Assembly: GCA_004764695.1 (NCBI GenBank)
Contig: SMSO01000034.1
Location: 3,356,501 to 3,420,500 of the forward strand
DNA length: 64,000 nucleotides
Origin: Schizochytrium sp. TIO01
Taxonomy: Eukaryota; Sar; Bigyra; Thraustochytrida; Thraustochytriidae
Reading direction: 5' to 3'
Positions within the stretch are counted from its first letter, which is position 1. Every line of letters starts with the position of its first letter. Under the pieces are notes generated by a model. That model worked only from the letters and a program-made list of their open reading frames with translations, searched no databases and was not told the origin of the DNA. Both the position numbers and the translations under genes were made by a program. Below, piece by piece: positions 10,077 to 20,323 of the stretch.

Positions 10077-12950
10077 ATGAGCGGAAATGTGCCCGAGGCA
10101 GGCCTAAATGGTGGCGCTGCTGCCCCGGGCGCTTCTGTGGTCTCACTGGAGGTCGGCCAGGCGACGAGGTCTCCAATGGCCGCGCTGAGTGCTGCTGAAG
10201 AAGCGCTCTCGACGCCGCTTGCAGATTTGGAGAGAGCCCCTTCAGATGCACAGAGTAGTATCGTCGAAGAAGACGCAATCTTCTCGACTGCTGGGATGGG
10301 CGAAGAAGAAATCTTAGCACACTTTGCAGAGAAATTGACGCGAATTTTGGAAGCGAACGAATGGTTTGCCCTACATGAAGAACTGAGGCCTCCTCGACAA
10401 ATCATCTCGGACGCGACATGGGCCAAACTCGACAATTATGTGCAGCAGAGGAGCTTCCAGGTGCCTGGAAGCCCACCTTGCACTTGCTTTAAGAGCAACA
10501 GTGACTCGCGTGTCTTCGTACGGATGGACAAACCTAGTGCTAGCGGCATCGTGTGGGCATATACGGCAGTAGAATACTCATCAGCGCAACATGCAGCGAT
10601 GCTGCAAAATCTGCCACAGGAAGTACCAGATCTGAGGTCAAACCGAGCTCTGAAGTTTATCATGAATTTCCACCATCGGTTCAAGACTAAGGAAGAGGCA
10701 AACCCGGACGCTGAAAATCCACCTGGCTACATCGGCTCCCGGAGCTACGATAATCCAAAGTCTAAGCCAGCAACCCGTAAGCGCTATGCACCCCGTAAGA
10801 GGCCTTTTGCCGAACTAGAAACGGCGAATGCAGGTCATGCACATGCATTGCTACGTCAAGCGAGCCAGGACGTATCGCGAAATCTCTTGGTGCGAGAACT
10901 CAGGCATATTGATGCCGTAGGGAAGAGGGGCGGTGGCAAGGGACCTATGGATGCTCTTTTTATTCAGTTGCTCGATAGATTTCCACAAAAGGGCTCCTGG
11001 ATCACTACTTATGATATAGAGCGCTACGGGATCCAAAAGCAGGATGTCCTTGGTGGTCGCATTAAGTGGTGGAGCTTTTGGACTACTGTTGACTCTGTAA
11101 GTGAGGTTTCAACAAGTGCCGACTCATGTTGCGTAGCTCGTCTAGGCGATTACATCCTGGTGCGTATGCTGGTCCCGTTGCTAGGTTTTCGATGGGTATA
11201 TATCATGGATGCGAACATGTGGAGTGAAGACCTGAACGAGTCCAAGCTTAGCTCATATCAAAATGAGTGTAGAACTCATCTTCTCGCCTCCTATCGCGCA
11301 GGCGTGCTTTTTAATGTTCGTCCGCACCCCGCGATGGATCAGGACGAAACCTCCAAAAGCCCCCCAGGTAGTAGTGGCGAAGTAGCCACAACAAACAATG
11401 CTAACGGAAGCAGTGCTGCTCAAAGTCATGCCTTTCGTGTCCTTGGTCTTGAACCCTCCAGAGAACCAGTTGGGGGACGATTTCGTGAAGACCTTATCGC
11501 CTTATTAGCGTGTACACTAATTGCGCACACTCCAACTCATGTATGGTTTGAGGAAAGCGAATTGCGCCCGAAACACAAGATTTCAACAACAGTGTGGCAG
11601 AATTTAATGGACTTTTGCGATCAACATGGTAAACCTATGCGCACCACTAACACTGAAAGGGAACATGTAGATCTTTCGGTCATCTGTCTGTCCATGGGTA
11701 GCAACTTTTTGATGAAAACCAGAAACAAGATTTTTGACACCATATGGTTTTATATGGCACCCAAAACAGAGTATTCTGTCGATCAGCACGAAGCTCTCAT
11801 GGACCAGCTTTTCAATGCTCAAACAAAGGCCCCACGGCATGTCAGTGTTGCTCGGCCAGTTGGAGAAATGCGAGCTTTGTTGGCTACGCAGCATGACCTT
11901 CTTGCGGAGCGTGACTTCTTTGATCGACGTATTGTCAACAAGGTCCGCGATGAGCTAGTGAAAGCTGGTGGAAGTTACGTTGTTGTAGAAGATGCTACAG
12001 ACCCGCTTGTTCATATTCATGAAGACACTGTGCTACGCCAACTGCGGGATGGGTCCGGCGCGGAAGGCTTCTCAGTGTCTTGGAATCTAGATAACGGCAA
12101 TGTATCAGTGACTGTTTTGGGAAACCCAGTTCGCATTCCTTACCTACCGGTAAATTGTAGCACACCCTGGGAAATCGGCAAATTATTTATTGAATTACGT
12201 ACCTACGATGTTTGCCCTGGAGATGGTTTTCGGCATCCACTATTCACGCGACGCTGCGCAGAGGTCTTTGTCGATATGCCTCAGTCTCACCAGGACAAAG
12301 CTGCGGCTCTTGGCTCACCTCAACGTCTGGTGATCGGAGCCGTATTAGATGAGAATGAAGAGGTTGCTGTTGTAGTTGAATGTGCTTTCGATCCTGAAAC
12401 TAAGCGTGCACAATTCCGTGCCCGGGCAGCTGATTGCGAAATGTATACGCTTCGTAAGAAGACGAATCGCTTTGTAACATGCAAAAACTGCCTGAAACAA
12501 CTGAACACTCGTGTGCGCCGTGGAGAAGCTCGTTTGGCCAAAGCTCCACAGGAACGTGAGCTTGGATATGGCCATCTTGCACGCTCTGAACTGAAGGTGC
12601 GATATGACCATGCTGTGAAAGAACTTAGCAAAGCAAGGCGGCGAGAAGACCGTGCAAAGGATATGCTGACGAAGCAACGCCGCGAGAATCGTGAGCTACG
12701 TCGAGAAACACGCGAAGGTCCGCCCCTCGGAGATCCTATGCTTCAAACGCCTGAGGTTGAGGATGCTAGCATAAGGCTATCCTCATATGCTCATCTTGAT
12801 GGTCAGGAGAGAATGCAGACGCCCTCCCCTCCTCCTCTCGAAGCCGACCATATGCATCACTTACAGCAAGACCTGCCATCAAATCTCCATCGGAGCCAAA
12901 ACTCAAACACTACCTCAACAGTCCCTTCATCGTCATCTGGCATCTTGTAA
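10077..12950 (+). CDS. Large unrecognised protein with internally duplicated domain, basic patch and coiled-coil tail
   Basis: I do not recognise this 957-aa protein. The start is the first in-frame ATG (GTGATGAGC); upstream sequence is open but has no ATG. The N-terminus (1-70) is Ala/Ser/Pro-rich. A domain of about 110 residues (roughly 75-185) recurs at about 468-580: both copies share LRP...IS...W..L near the start and a VW.Y or IW.Y.A...YS..QH.A(M/L) block at the end. Between them lie a basic stretch KPATRKRYAPRKRP (about 229), which looks like a nuclear localisation signal, and a hydrophobic, tryptophan-rich segment. After a second unknown region come CKNC (about 801) and a highly charged coiled coil (815-880). 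The Ser/Pro/His-rich tail is probably disordered. A nuclear role is plausible but unproven. Confidence 0.7.
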   Translation: MSGNVPEAGLNGGAAAPGASVVSLEVGQATRSPMAALSAAEEALSTPLADLERAPSDAQSSIVEEDAIFSTAGMGEEEILAHFAEKLTRILEANEWFALHEELRPPRQIISDATWAKLDNYVQQRSFQVPGSPPCTCFKSNSDSRVFVRMDKPSASGIVWAYTAVEYSSAQHAAMLQNLPQEVPDLRSNRALKFIMNFHHRFKTKEEANPDAENPPGYIGSRSYDNPKSKPATRKRYAPRKRPFAELETANAGHAHALLRQASQDVSRNLLVRELRHIDAVGKRGGGKGPMDALFIQLLDRFPQKGSWITTYDIERYGIQKQDVLGGRIKWWSFWTTVDSVSEVSTSADSCCVARLGDYILVRMLVPLLGFRWVYIMDANMWSEDLNESKLSSYQNECRTHLLASYRAGVLFNVRPHPAMDQDETSKSPPGSSGEVATTNNANGSSAAQSHAFRVLGLEPSREPVGGRFREDLIALLACTLIAHTPTHVWFEESELRPKHKISTTVWQNLMDFCDQHGKPMRTTNTEREHVDLSVICLSMGSNFLMKTRNKIFDTIWFYMAPKTEYSVDQHEALMDQLFNAQTKAPRHVSVARPVGEMRALLATQHDLLAERDFFDRRIVNKVRDELVKAGGSYVVVEDATDPLVHIHEDTVLRQLRDGSGAEGFSVSWNLDNGNVSVTVLGNPVRIPYLPVNCSTPWEIGKLFIELRTYDVCPGDGFRHPLFTRRCAEVFVDMPQSHQDKAAALGSPQRLVIGAVLDENEEVAVVVECAFDPETKRAQFRARAADCEMYTLRKKTNRFVTCKNCLKQLNTRVRRGEARLAKAPQERELGYGHLARSELKVRYDHAVKELSKARRREDRAKDMLTKQRRENRELRRETREGPPLGDPMLQTPEVEDASIRLSSYAHLDGQERMQTPSPPPLEADHMHHLQQDLPSNLHRSQNSNTTSTVPSSSSGIL

Positions 12951-13803
12951 AATTTAGAGTTTTGCGAGTCACAAGTGTGTAGGAATAGAATTGTAGCTGT
13001 TGATTTCATTGCTTCAATTGGAATCAAAGGAGCAGATTGATTATTGGAAGTGTGTTTTAGTGGGTGGGTTCATAGACACTTTAGACAATGACTATTACAA
13101 ACATCAGGGTCAAAGAACTTACTACTGTTAAACTTGGCTTTGATCTTTTTATTTTACGCAAACGAAAGAGAGCGATGCCGCTGATTTCGCCGTTTAGAGC
13201 ACTACTCACTATTGAAACTTTCCAAACTTCAACCACAACCCACATATCTTGAAAATTGCCCTTATTTTTATTACTGCATTGCACTAATATACATATTTAT
13301 AAAGCTATCTTAAGTCTCGTAGAATAGTTTTCCACTGCCATAGGAATTTCGCGAGCCTTATTTTTGTCCTCCGCCCCTCGCTACCAAAAATTACAGGACC
13401 TGGACCTTCTTCGTCCCAAGCCCATCGATCTATACCAAGGTGCTCAGGCTCGCTCGAAAAAAACCGAAAATTTATTTTGACCACACCTCGAACTGTAGCC
13501 ATCGACATCTTACTAGCAGGCCAGTATACAAAGAAATCTACAAAACGAAACGCAACTTGAACATTTTGGTTGTGCGCGACCTTCTCGAAAGTCCTCTAAA
13601 GCAGGACAGTACCAAAAATATAATCAAAACACTAAGACATCCTATTGCACTGTGTTTCCTCTACTATTTTTTATTTTGATAAGAGGAAAGAAGGAAAAGC
13701 GGAGAGTCGCGACAGAAAACTGAGATCAAAACTCGAACGGATCGATCACTGGAGCCCTGCGAGGCCCACTTTGCGGAGCGGCGGAGGTGTGCCAGCAACG
13801 GAG
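12951..13803. other. Intergenic spacer with promoter of the DnaJ gene
   Basis: An 850-base AT-rich gap between two plus-strand genes. The coding frame of the DnaJ gene remains open upstream to about 13645 but without an ATG, so 13645-13803 is treated as 5' UTR. No separate gene is evident. Confidence 0.55.
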
Positions 13804-15198
13804 ATGCAGGACCGCGTTAACAAACGATGCCTAGACGGCGCAGGCGATGGTGTCAGTAACGGCAGAGCACGGGCTTCGTCTTCAACCTCGAGATCCTCGT
13901 CGGTACGTCAAATGCGAACAGAAGCAGCAATCGATCTCACGCAAGATGACGAAGACATCGCACCGACTTCGAGAAGATATGCAAGTGCACAACCCCCGAT
14001 GTACGATGGTAGCTCGCGTGTTAGAAGCGAGGTCAAAAGAGATCTTGACGTTGACAGTACGGAGCGCAGGTTCTCAACAAAAGCAAGGGCAAACAGCATG
14101 CACAGAGACGTGAGGACCAAGCCTCAGGACTCAAGAACATCAAGCTCTGCAGCCGCTTCGAGCTCGTCAGGTGCTTCAACATCCGCCTCGGCTTCAAACT
14201 CTGCGAAGTCAGGGTCCCAAACTGCCCCGAAGCTGCAGGTGGACGAGAATGCTGACTACTATGAGATCTTGCAGATCTCGAGAGAAGCGACTTCAGGTGA
14301 AGTTCGCAAGGCCTATAAGCGCATGGCAATGCGGTTCCACCCTGATAAAAACCCTGGTAACCGAGAGCAGGCTGAACTGGCCTTCAAACTCGTTGCTGAG
14401 GCGTACGGAGTTCTGAGCGATGACGACAAACGTAAAATGTACGATCGCTATGGCAAGGAAGGTTTACAAGGTGGTATTGGTGGGACGTCCTCTTCATCTG
14501 CAGGCAACGAAGAAGACTACGTCCATGTAGACATGAAGCATGCTCGAGACCTTTTTGAGCAGTTCTTTGGCTCTAGAGGCGGTTTCGGCTCCAGTGGCAT
14601 GTTTCCCTTCGAGGACGACTTTGATCCATTCAATCATCCGTTCTTCAATAACGGTGTTGCAGGGAGGCGCAGTCAGCGCCACCGACGCCAAAGATCAGAT
14701 CGCCCGCGTGCCGATGATCTCTTTCGCCAACATGCTATGCATGACCACTTTGGTGGGATGGGAATGGGCATGGATCCGTTTGGGGGCTTTGGAGATAGCG
14801 ATGGAATGGGACCCTTTGGGGGTATGATGGCAAACTTTGGAGGCCCTTCAGTGGGCTTTGGCAGTATGGGCATGGGCATGAGTATGGGTGGGGGTATGGG
14901 AGGAGGCATGGGCTTTATGGAATCTATGCTTGATGGAAGCTTTGATCGTGCTTTTGAGGATGGCCCATCGCATTCGTTTTCCTCCGTGTACAGCTCATCT
15001 GCTGGCTCAAGCGGAATTTCACGCTCTGTACGAACTACGACTACGATTGAAAATGGCGAGCGTGTTCGTGTGACTGAAACAACGACACACTATCCTGATG
15101 GCCGTGTTGAACGCAATGTAGAAAGAACCGGAGGTGACCATCCTCAGATTGCCTCGTCTGCGAGTAGGTCCTACTCTAGTCGTTCTCTCCGATTTTAA
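13804..15198 (+). CDS. Class B DnaJ (Hsp40) co-chaperone with N-terminal SUMO-interaction-like motif
   Basis: A 464-aa J-protein. The disordered, serine-rich N-terminus (1-147) contains IDLTQDDEDI at about 43-52, a textbook match to SUMO-interacting motifs (hydrophobic core IDLT followed by acidic residues). The J domain lies at about 149-215 with the HPD tripeptide at 179-181, which stimulates Hsp70 ATPase. Next come a Gly/Phe/Met-rich segment (about 218-375, many GMG and GFG words) and a C-terminal strand-rich piece around 408-440 (TTTIENGERVRVTET) resembling the C-termini of DNAJB6-like proteins. There is no zinc-finger domain, so it is class B. The start is the first ATG of the open frame. 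The SUMO motif suggests a nuclear or stress-granule role (inference). It is convergent with the next gene. Confidence 0.9.
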   Translation: MQDRVNKRCLDGAGDGVSNGRARASSSTSRSSSVRQMRTEAAIDLTQDDEDIAPTSRRYASAQPPMYDGSSRVRSEVKRDLDVDSTERRFSTKARANSMHRDVRTKPQDSRTSSSAAASSSSGASTSASASNSAKSGSQTAPKLQVDENADYYEILQISREATSGEVRKAYKRMAMRFHPDKNPGNREQAELAFKLVAEAYGVLSDDDKRKMYDRYGKEGLQGGIGGTSSSSAGNEEDYVHVDMKHARDLFEQFFGSRGGFGSSGMFPFEDDFDPFNHPFFNNGVAGRRSQRHRRQRSDRPRADDLFRQHAMHDHFGGMGMGMDPFGGFGDSDGMGPFGGMMANFGGPSVGFGSMGMGMSMGGGMGGGMGFMESMLDGSFDRAFEDGPSHSFSSVYSSSAGSSGISRSVRTTTTIENGERVRVTETTTHYPDGRVERNVERTGGDHPQIASSASRSYSSRSLRF

Positions 15199-15705
15199 TT
15201 GTCACTTTATAATGGAGCCATCTCTCACTAACAAGGAGAGTGGTTGTTTTTCTACATCCACAGTCATCCGATATCTCAACCTTCTTCGTGTTGTCAGTCT
15301 GACTTCCCCACAGCCCCTCCGAAAGTTTCATTGAGGGCTGTCTTCTCTCAACTTTATGAGGTGACATCTTATCCATTGGTTCTATCATTATGAACACTTG
15401 TACATGAATTTGGGGAGTTGCAGACACGGAGTAGAGATCTCGTCTATTTTTTTTTTTATAATTAGAATAATAGAGTTTGGGAGTTTGTAAATGAAAGTGA
15501 CCTAAACGGTTTTTCTTGAGAGTGTTGTTACTATGTGTTACAAAGTTCTTGTCAGCCAGAATATCCTTGATTGTATAATGCTGCATGCCCGAGTTGTTCT
15601 TTTGTACTCATTTCTCTCTTGTAACGGAAAATATGTAGCAGCATTGGAGCACAAAAAATGGTCATCAAATAATGAGGCGGTGTTGCTTGCGAATCTTCTC
15701 CTCTA
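15199..15705. other. Convergent 3' intergenic region
   Basis: A 507-base gap between two genes that point at each other (DnaJ on plus, acidic membrane protein on minus), so it must hold both 3' UTRs. It is AT-rich with a T10 run near 15448. No gene is visible. Confidence 0.6.
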
Positions 15706-17085
15706 TCACAACAGAATCACATCTTCTTCGTCATCATCGCTCGTGTCGTCGTCAACCCCGTCAAGGTAACCTTCACCATCATCATCGTCATTATCATCAT
15801 CGCCAAAAGAAACTTCTCCGTCGTCGCTTTCTTCTTCCTCAATGAAAACAGGTTCGAACTCTTGGGCGTCTTGCTCCATCTCCTTGCGCCGCTGCTGTTC
15901 CCTGCGGAGTCGCTCCTCCTCCGCTTCTTCGGGTGTCATGCGCACTGTTGAAACATCCTCCTCGGCAGCCGTAGATGAGGATTTTTTGGCTGTCTTGCGA
16001 GACTTTGCTCTAGAATCTGCAGGCGAAGCCTGCTGCTCTGGACGCTTTACTGGTTTGCGAGTTACCTTGACCTTGTCCTTGATGGGTGAGTTGAATTTAC
16101 CATTCGAAGCCAACGTATCCTTAAGGAACTCACGTATCTCTGTTTCAGTATGTTGAACATCACTTGGCGAAAAAACGCGAAAGCTGCCCCTTTGATAGAG
16201 AACCAGCTGTTGCTTCTTCCGAGGGGCCTTTTCAGTCTCGAGCATTTGCTTTTCAGTGCTCAGGGTGTATTTTGAGCGGTCTAAGTGGGCCCAGCGCAAC
16301 AAGGGGAAGTCTTGTCGCAGAGTTTTAGCAACTGTTTTTGTTGAGTAGAGAGGGTCTCCATAGCCTAGGAAAAGCGCACATTGCTTTCGTTGAAGACAAT
16401 GTTTTGTAAAAGTGTCGGTGTCCTTGATGTGCGTGAGTCTGTACCTGTTCGAAACGCGGTCCTTGACAGCCTTCGTCAACTCAAGACCTTGAGGAACTTG
16501 CGACGGATCACCAGCTGTCTCGGTTGTCTTTTTTTGAGACGAAGTTTTGGACTTGCGTCTTTTCTTGGAAGCTGCTGTAGCAGACGTTGATGTCTTTTTC
16601 AGTAGTTTGGGGTCCAATTGGAGGGGTCGATCTCCACCCTGAGCTAGAAAGAGAACCGGACCTCGTGTTGTGTTTAGAGCAAGACGTTCGTAAATTGTCG
16701 ATCCAGAAGGGAGTACGTGGCTGCAGTCAAGTACACCCGTTCTTGCCACGTCTTGATTTAGAAGTCGAATACCAGCTTCTACAAACGGTTCCCTGAGTTG
16801 GTCATCTTTAAGGGCCTTTGGGCTATCTCTGCATAGCAGAAGCCATGGTGCACCGCCAAAAAGAACACTTTGCAATGTTTCGGTGTCGGATGCGTCGAGG
16901 TACTCCACAGACTGCGATTTGGTCAGGTTTTCGTTGGCAAGATAGGCTAGTGCAAGCAATATGGCGATGGCGCCGCCAACGCCTCCAATCCAGAGCAGGC
17001 GATCTACGCGTTGCTCGCGACTTTTGCTTTCACGAGCAGCTGCCTGCACAGCTTTGCGTCTTGCTGCCTTGTCCTCGGCGCCCAT
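15706..17085 (-). CDS. Single-pass membrane protein with possible thioredoxin-like domains and very acidic C-terminus
   Basis: A 459-aa protein starting at ATG 17085. A basic N-terminal segment (1-29) is followed by one clear transmembrane helix (about 30-50, WIGGVGGAIAILLALAYLA), suggesting a type II or signal-anchor topology. Residues about 70-165 and 220-330 contain strand/helix patterns (APWLLLCRDSP; CALFLGYGDPLYS; QLVLYQRGSFRVF) loosely like thioredoxin-fold repeats, but I cannot place a catalytic CxxC. Between and after them are long Lys-rich low-complexity segments. The last about 75 residues contain an E/R-rich helix and then a nearly uninterrupted Asp/Glu tail ending VILL, which might bind calcium or basic proteins. 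It is located convergently with a DnaJ gene. Function is unknown; an ER membrane protein of the folding machinery is only a guess. Confidence 0.7.
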   Translation of the reverse strand: MGAEDKAARRKAVQAAARESKSREQRVDRLLWIGGVGGAIAILLALAYLANENLTKSQSVEYLDASDTETLQSVLFGGAPWLLLCRDSPKALKDDQLREPFVEAGIRLLNQDVARTGVLDCSHVLPSGSTIYERLALNTTRGPVLFLAQGGDRPLQLDPKLLKKTSTSATAASKKRRKSKTSSQKKTTETAGDPSQVPQGLELTKAVKDRVSNRYRLTHIKDTDTFTKHCLQRKQCALFLGYGDPLYSTKTVAKTLRQDFPLLRWAHLDRSKYTLSTEKQMLETEKAPRKKQQLVLYQRGSFRVFSPSDVQHTETEIREFLKDTLASNGKFNSPIKDKVKVTRKPVKRPEQQASPADSRAKSRKTAKKSSSTAAEEDVSTVRMTPEEAEEERLRREQQRRKEMEQDAQEFEPVFIEEEESDDGEVSFGDDDNDDDDGEGYLDGVDDDTSDDDEEDVILL

Positions 17086-18168
17086 TATTGGCTTCTCTTG
17101 AATGCGTGTTTATACGTTTGCGGGAAACACACAAGGTGACTTGAGTTTTTCAAGCTCCCAATCTTTTTTTTAATGAAATAAAAGGGAGAACCGTCTGAGA
17201 GTGCTCTCAATATCTTAAAAGGTAGTATATAGATTCTACCAGGCATGTACCTTTTTCTCTTTTTTTTTGCTGAATCAAAAAGTCATGCCAGACACTGACT
17301 CATTGCAGTCAATCCCCGCCTTCTAGGTGTTCTCACGCAAACGATACTATATTGCTCGGAAACCCCGTATTGTAGCATCATTGTAATTACAGATTGTGTT
17401 TTTCTGACAGACAAGAAAACATTTTAAAATTATCATCACTAATAAGTGCGATGCATCTGACAGCAACTGTCTTTTATCATGACCTCTTAGGATCACAACT
17501 CTTTGTTCTTGCGGCTGTGAGATAATCCTCATCTTTTAAGTTATAATAAAACTAAAAACGAACAAGAAAAATGTTGTGCCCACGCTGCGAATTCGCGAAT
17601 GTACCATCATCCATGTCAGTAATTTGCTATGAACATCGGTATTTTAAAAAAAAAAAAAAAGGAAATATTTATATATATATATATCGTTAATTTGGCATCG
17701 CTACTTGCTAAGGGATGTTTTACCGTCGATGTGATGCCCCCGTAATTTTACCTGTGTCTTCATCCTTCCCTTTGGAAACATACATTCACATCCTAAGCTT
17801 TTGGACAATAATTTCTCATTTACTCGCCTCACCTTGTATACCCCAGCTTTTCTTCAAGCCCTATGTCGAAAGAAAATCGCAGCTTTTCCCACAGCCTTTA
17901 GCCGCATTTGCACTGCCAAAGACGGCAATTAACTTGTAAAGTGTCCAAATCTCTTCTTCTACATTTGTCCAACTTTGTTCATCCCCCACAAGCAGCCTAC
18001 AGCTGCATGTCTATTCTTGCCTTCGGTCCCCATCCCCTCCCTCCCTTTCGCACATCGGTTTGCATACAGCCTTGTATTTACTTACTTCAGTCCTCGTCTG
18101 GGAACGCCTTCTCCACGGCTTACGATGGCCTTCGTTCCCTCCGTTCCCTTCCAACTCGATCTGACCAC

Positions 18169-18195
18169 GGTTAGGTTTGGCGCTCTAACCTAACC
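18169..18195. repeat. Perfect inverted repeat GGTTAGGTT / AACCTAACC
   Basis: A 9-base arm GGTTAGGTT (18169-18177) and its exact complement AACCTAACC (18187-18195) are separated by nine bases, TGGCGCTCT. The arms resemble telomere-like words, but no tandem telomeric array is present. Confidence 0.75.
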
Positions 18196-19363
18196 TGATC
18201 TCTTCGCTGCATCTGCGGCGACCCTCGAGTTGACCTGCTTTGCTCAGCATAGGTGTGCGTAGCCCTCGCTATGCACTGCTAGGCGGAGGACAGATTCAAT
18301 GCTTCAACTTGAGATGACTCTCTCTAGAGATTAGATGGAGGAACATATCAATCTCTATTGCATCGCTTTCGTGCGATTGGTGCTCTTTAAGAACGGTCGA
18401 ACGAATGTCCGGGATAGATAGCACCTTCTACGATGATCATGATCACATGCAGGTGTCGCTTGGAACGTAGGTACGTAGTTTTGTTTTAGTTGGTGTATGT
18501 TTTCAGCCTGAGATAGATAAATAATATGTAATGAATGGGTTGTTTTGGCTTTTAGACGGACCTGGAGTACCTACTCCTTCCATAACTAGGAAGGTGGTAG
18601 CGCCTTCTACTTTGTCATCCTTTACGTGGATTCGCCTTTGCAGCAACGTAAGTCAGTCAATCAGCCAAACAGTGAGCCAGTCAGTCAGTCATTCAGCATG
18701 GCGCTTCAGGACAATCACAGGACATGTGTTCGTCCGTTCCTCGCGATGCTTCAATCACAATACTCTGTTTCTGTCCAAGTGCAGCCGCACTTAGACAGCC
18801 CTGCGGCCTACTGTAGGCTATTGTATAACCTACTTCAGCATTTCTATATCTCACTTTCCACCGCCTATACTTCACTTGTGCCTCCTATACCCTACTTTCC
18901 CGACTTTCCTGCTACTACACGGGATAAGTGACTTCTACCCCGGACACTCCTATTCTGCCTTTAGCCTAAACCCATAGGCCCTCCCTGCTGTGCTCTGCGG
19001 TCGCTGCCAGCTAAGAGTGTGCTAAGGGTCCAGCTATGCGATTGCGTAGGCCTGCATAGGAGTCCGGGTAGCTAGCAAGCACATTAGTTGCGCACCTCGA
19101 AAACTACTCGTTGATCGTGGATCATCTCTCTCCATCGGGGGAAAACCATCGCCAGATCAGGGCGAGCAGAAAGCTCGACCTGAGCAGAGCCAAAGCATCT
19201 CCTGCTGCTGCCTGGAACGCCTCTGGCGAGCGAGCTGGCTAAGCTGAGGCCAACGTTATTCCCTCGCATTCACCCATTCATGTCATATATCATCTGCTAT
19301 AGAGGAGACAGTAGGTACGTAAGAGCAGACATACATATAACATATATAAACATATATGTGTAT

Positions 19364-19364
<1 letters not shown>

Positions 19365-19394
<30 letters not shown>

Positions 19395-19740
19395 TGATTG
19401 AATGATTGATTGATTGATTGAATGATTGATCGATTGAATTACATGAATGTAGGAACGTAAAATGGTGAAATGAATGTGATGCGTGTATGAATGTATGAAT
19501 GTGATGCATGTATGAATGTATGAATGTATGAATGTATGAATGTATGAATGTGTGAATGTATGAATGTATGAATGTGTGAATGTATGAATCTATGAATCTA
19601 TGAATCTATGAATCTATGAATCTATGAATCTATGAATCTATGAATGAATAAATGTATCAATGAATCAATGAATCAATGAATTTATGTATTGATGTATTGA
19701 TGTATTGATGTATTGATGTATTGATGTATGTATGCATGTA
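19365..19740. repeat. Family of related 4- and 8-bp tandem repeats
   Basis: Successive blocks of GATT, then TGAATGTA, TGAATCTA, TGAATCAA and TGATGTAT units. Each block differs from the next by one or two bases, as if one microsatellite mutated and re-expanded several times. Confidence 0.9.
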
Positions 19741-20323
19741 TAGGTAGGTACATTTAGATGGGGTTGTTATTTTCCGACTGAGAGATCACGTGTGACAGCT
19801 GAGATCTTCTCCTTGAGCTGCACGCTCGCACGCACGCATGTACTGCAAGGCTGACGCAGGTCAGCGCAGATGCTGACTTATCGACCGCAGCGCGGAGGGC
19901 TCTCCATTTGAGACGCGTGGGTGAATTTCCAGGAAACTAAATGACGAATCAATCGCGCGAATTGGCCGCAGCATTGAATCGTTTCGGCTATAGGCGTCTG
20001 TCTGTCTGTCTGTCTGCGCAAGTGAGTTATCCATTTGCTGCACTGTAGCTGCCTCTATACCCCACTTCCAGTTGTATAGTCTATAGTATCTGCTGCAGTG
20101 CTGCTTCATTCGCCCTCGAGTCGAAGCCACTATATTCTACATATTGTTAGTATTACTGACCAGCAACAAGAAATAACTACGAAGAAGGAGGGAGAGAGAG
20201 AGAAGAGAAAACGAAGAGCGTGGCGGTCTTGACGAGCAGCCAAACAGGCAACGACCCTTCTACGCTCTCGCTCCCGGCCTCTGTTATCTTCTGCTTCCCG
20301 GTGTCCGGATCTCTTAGTGCACA

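Larger units (their letters stand above)
17086..20323. other. Repeat-bearing gene desert
   Basis: About 3.2 kb without a supportable gene. It includes a (TA)n tract near 17675-17690, a perfect spaced inverted repeat at 18169-18195, and a long tract of evolving 4- and 8-base repeats at 19365-19740. The terminal 200 bases (purine-rich GAGAGAGAGA near 20190) are probably promoter and 5' UTR of the gene at 20324. Confidence 0.55.

Noticed and set aside
18169-18195. Telomere or internal telomeric repeat
   Set aside because: Only one spaced inverted pair of a telomere-like word is present, not a tandem array.
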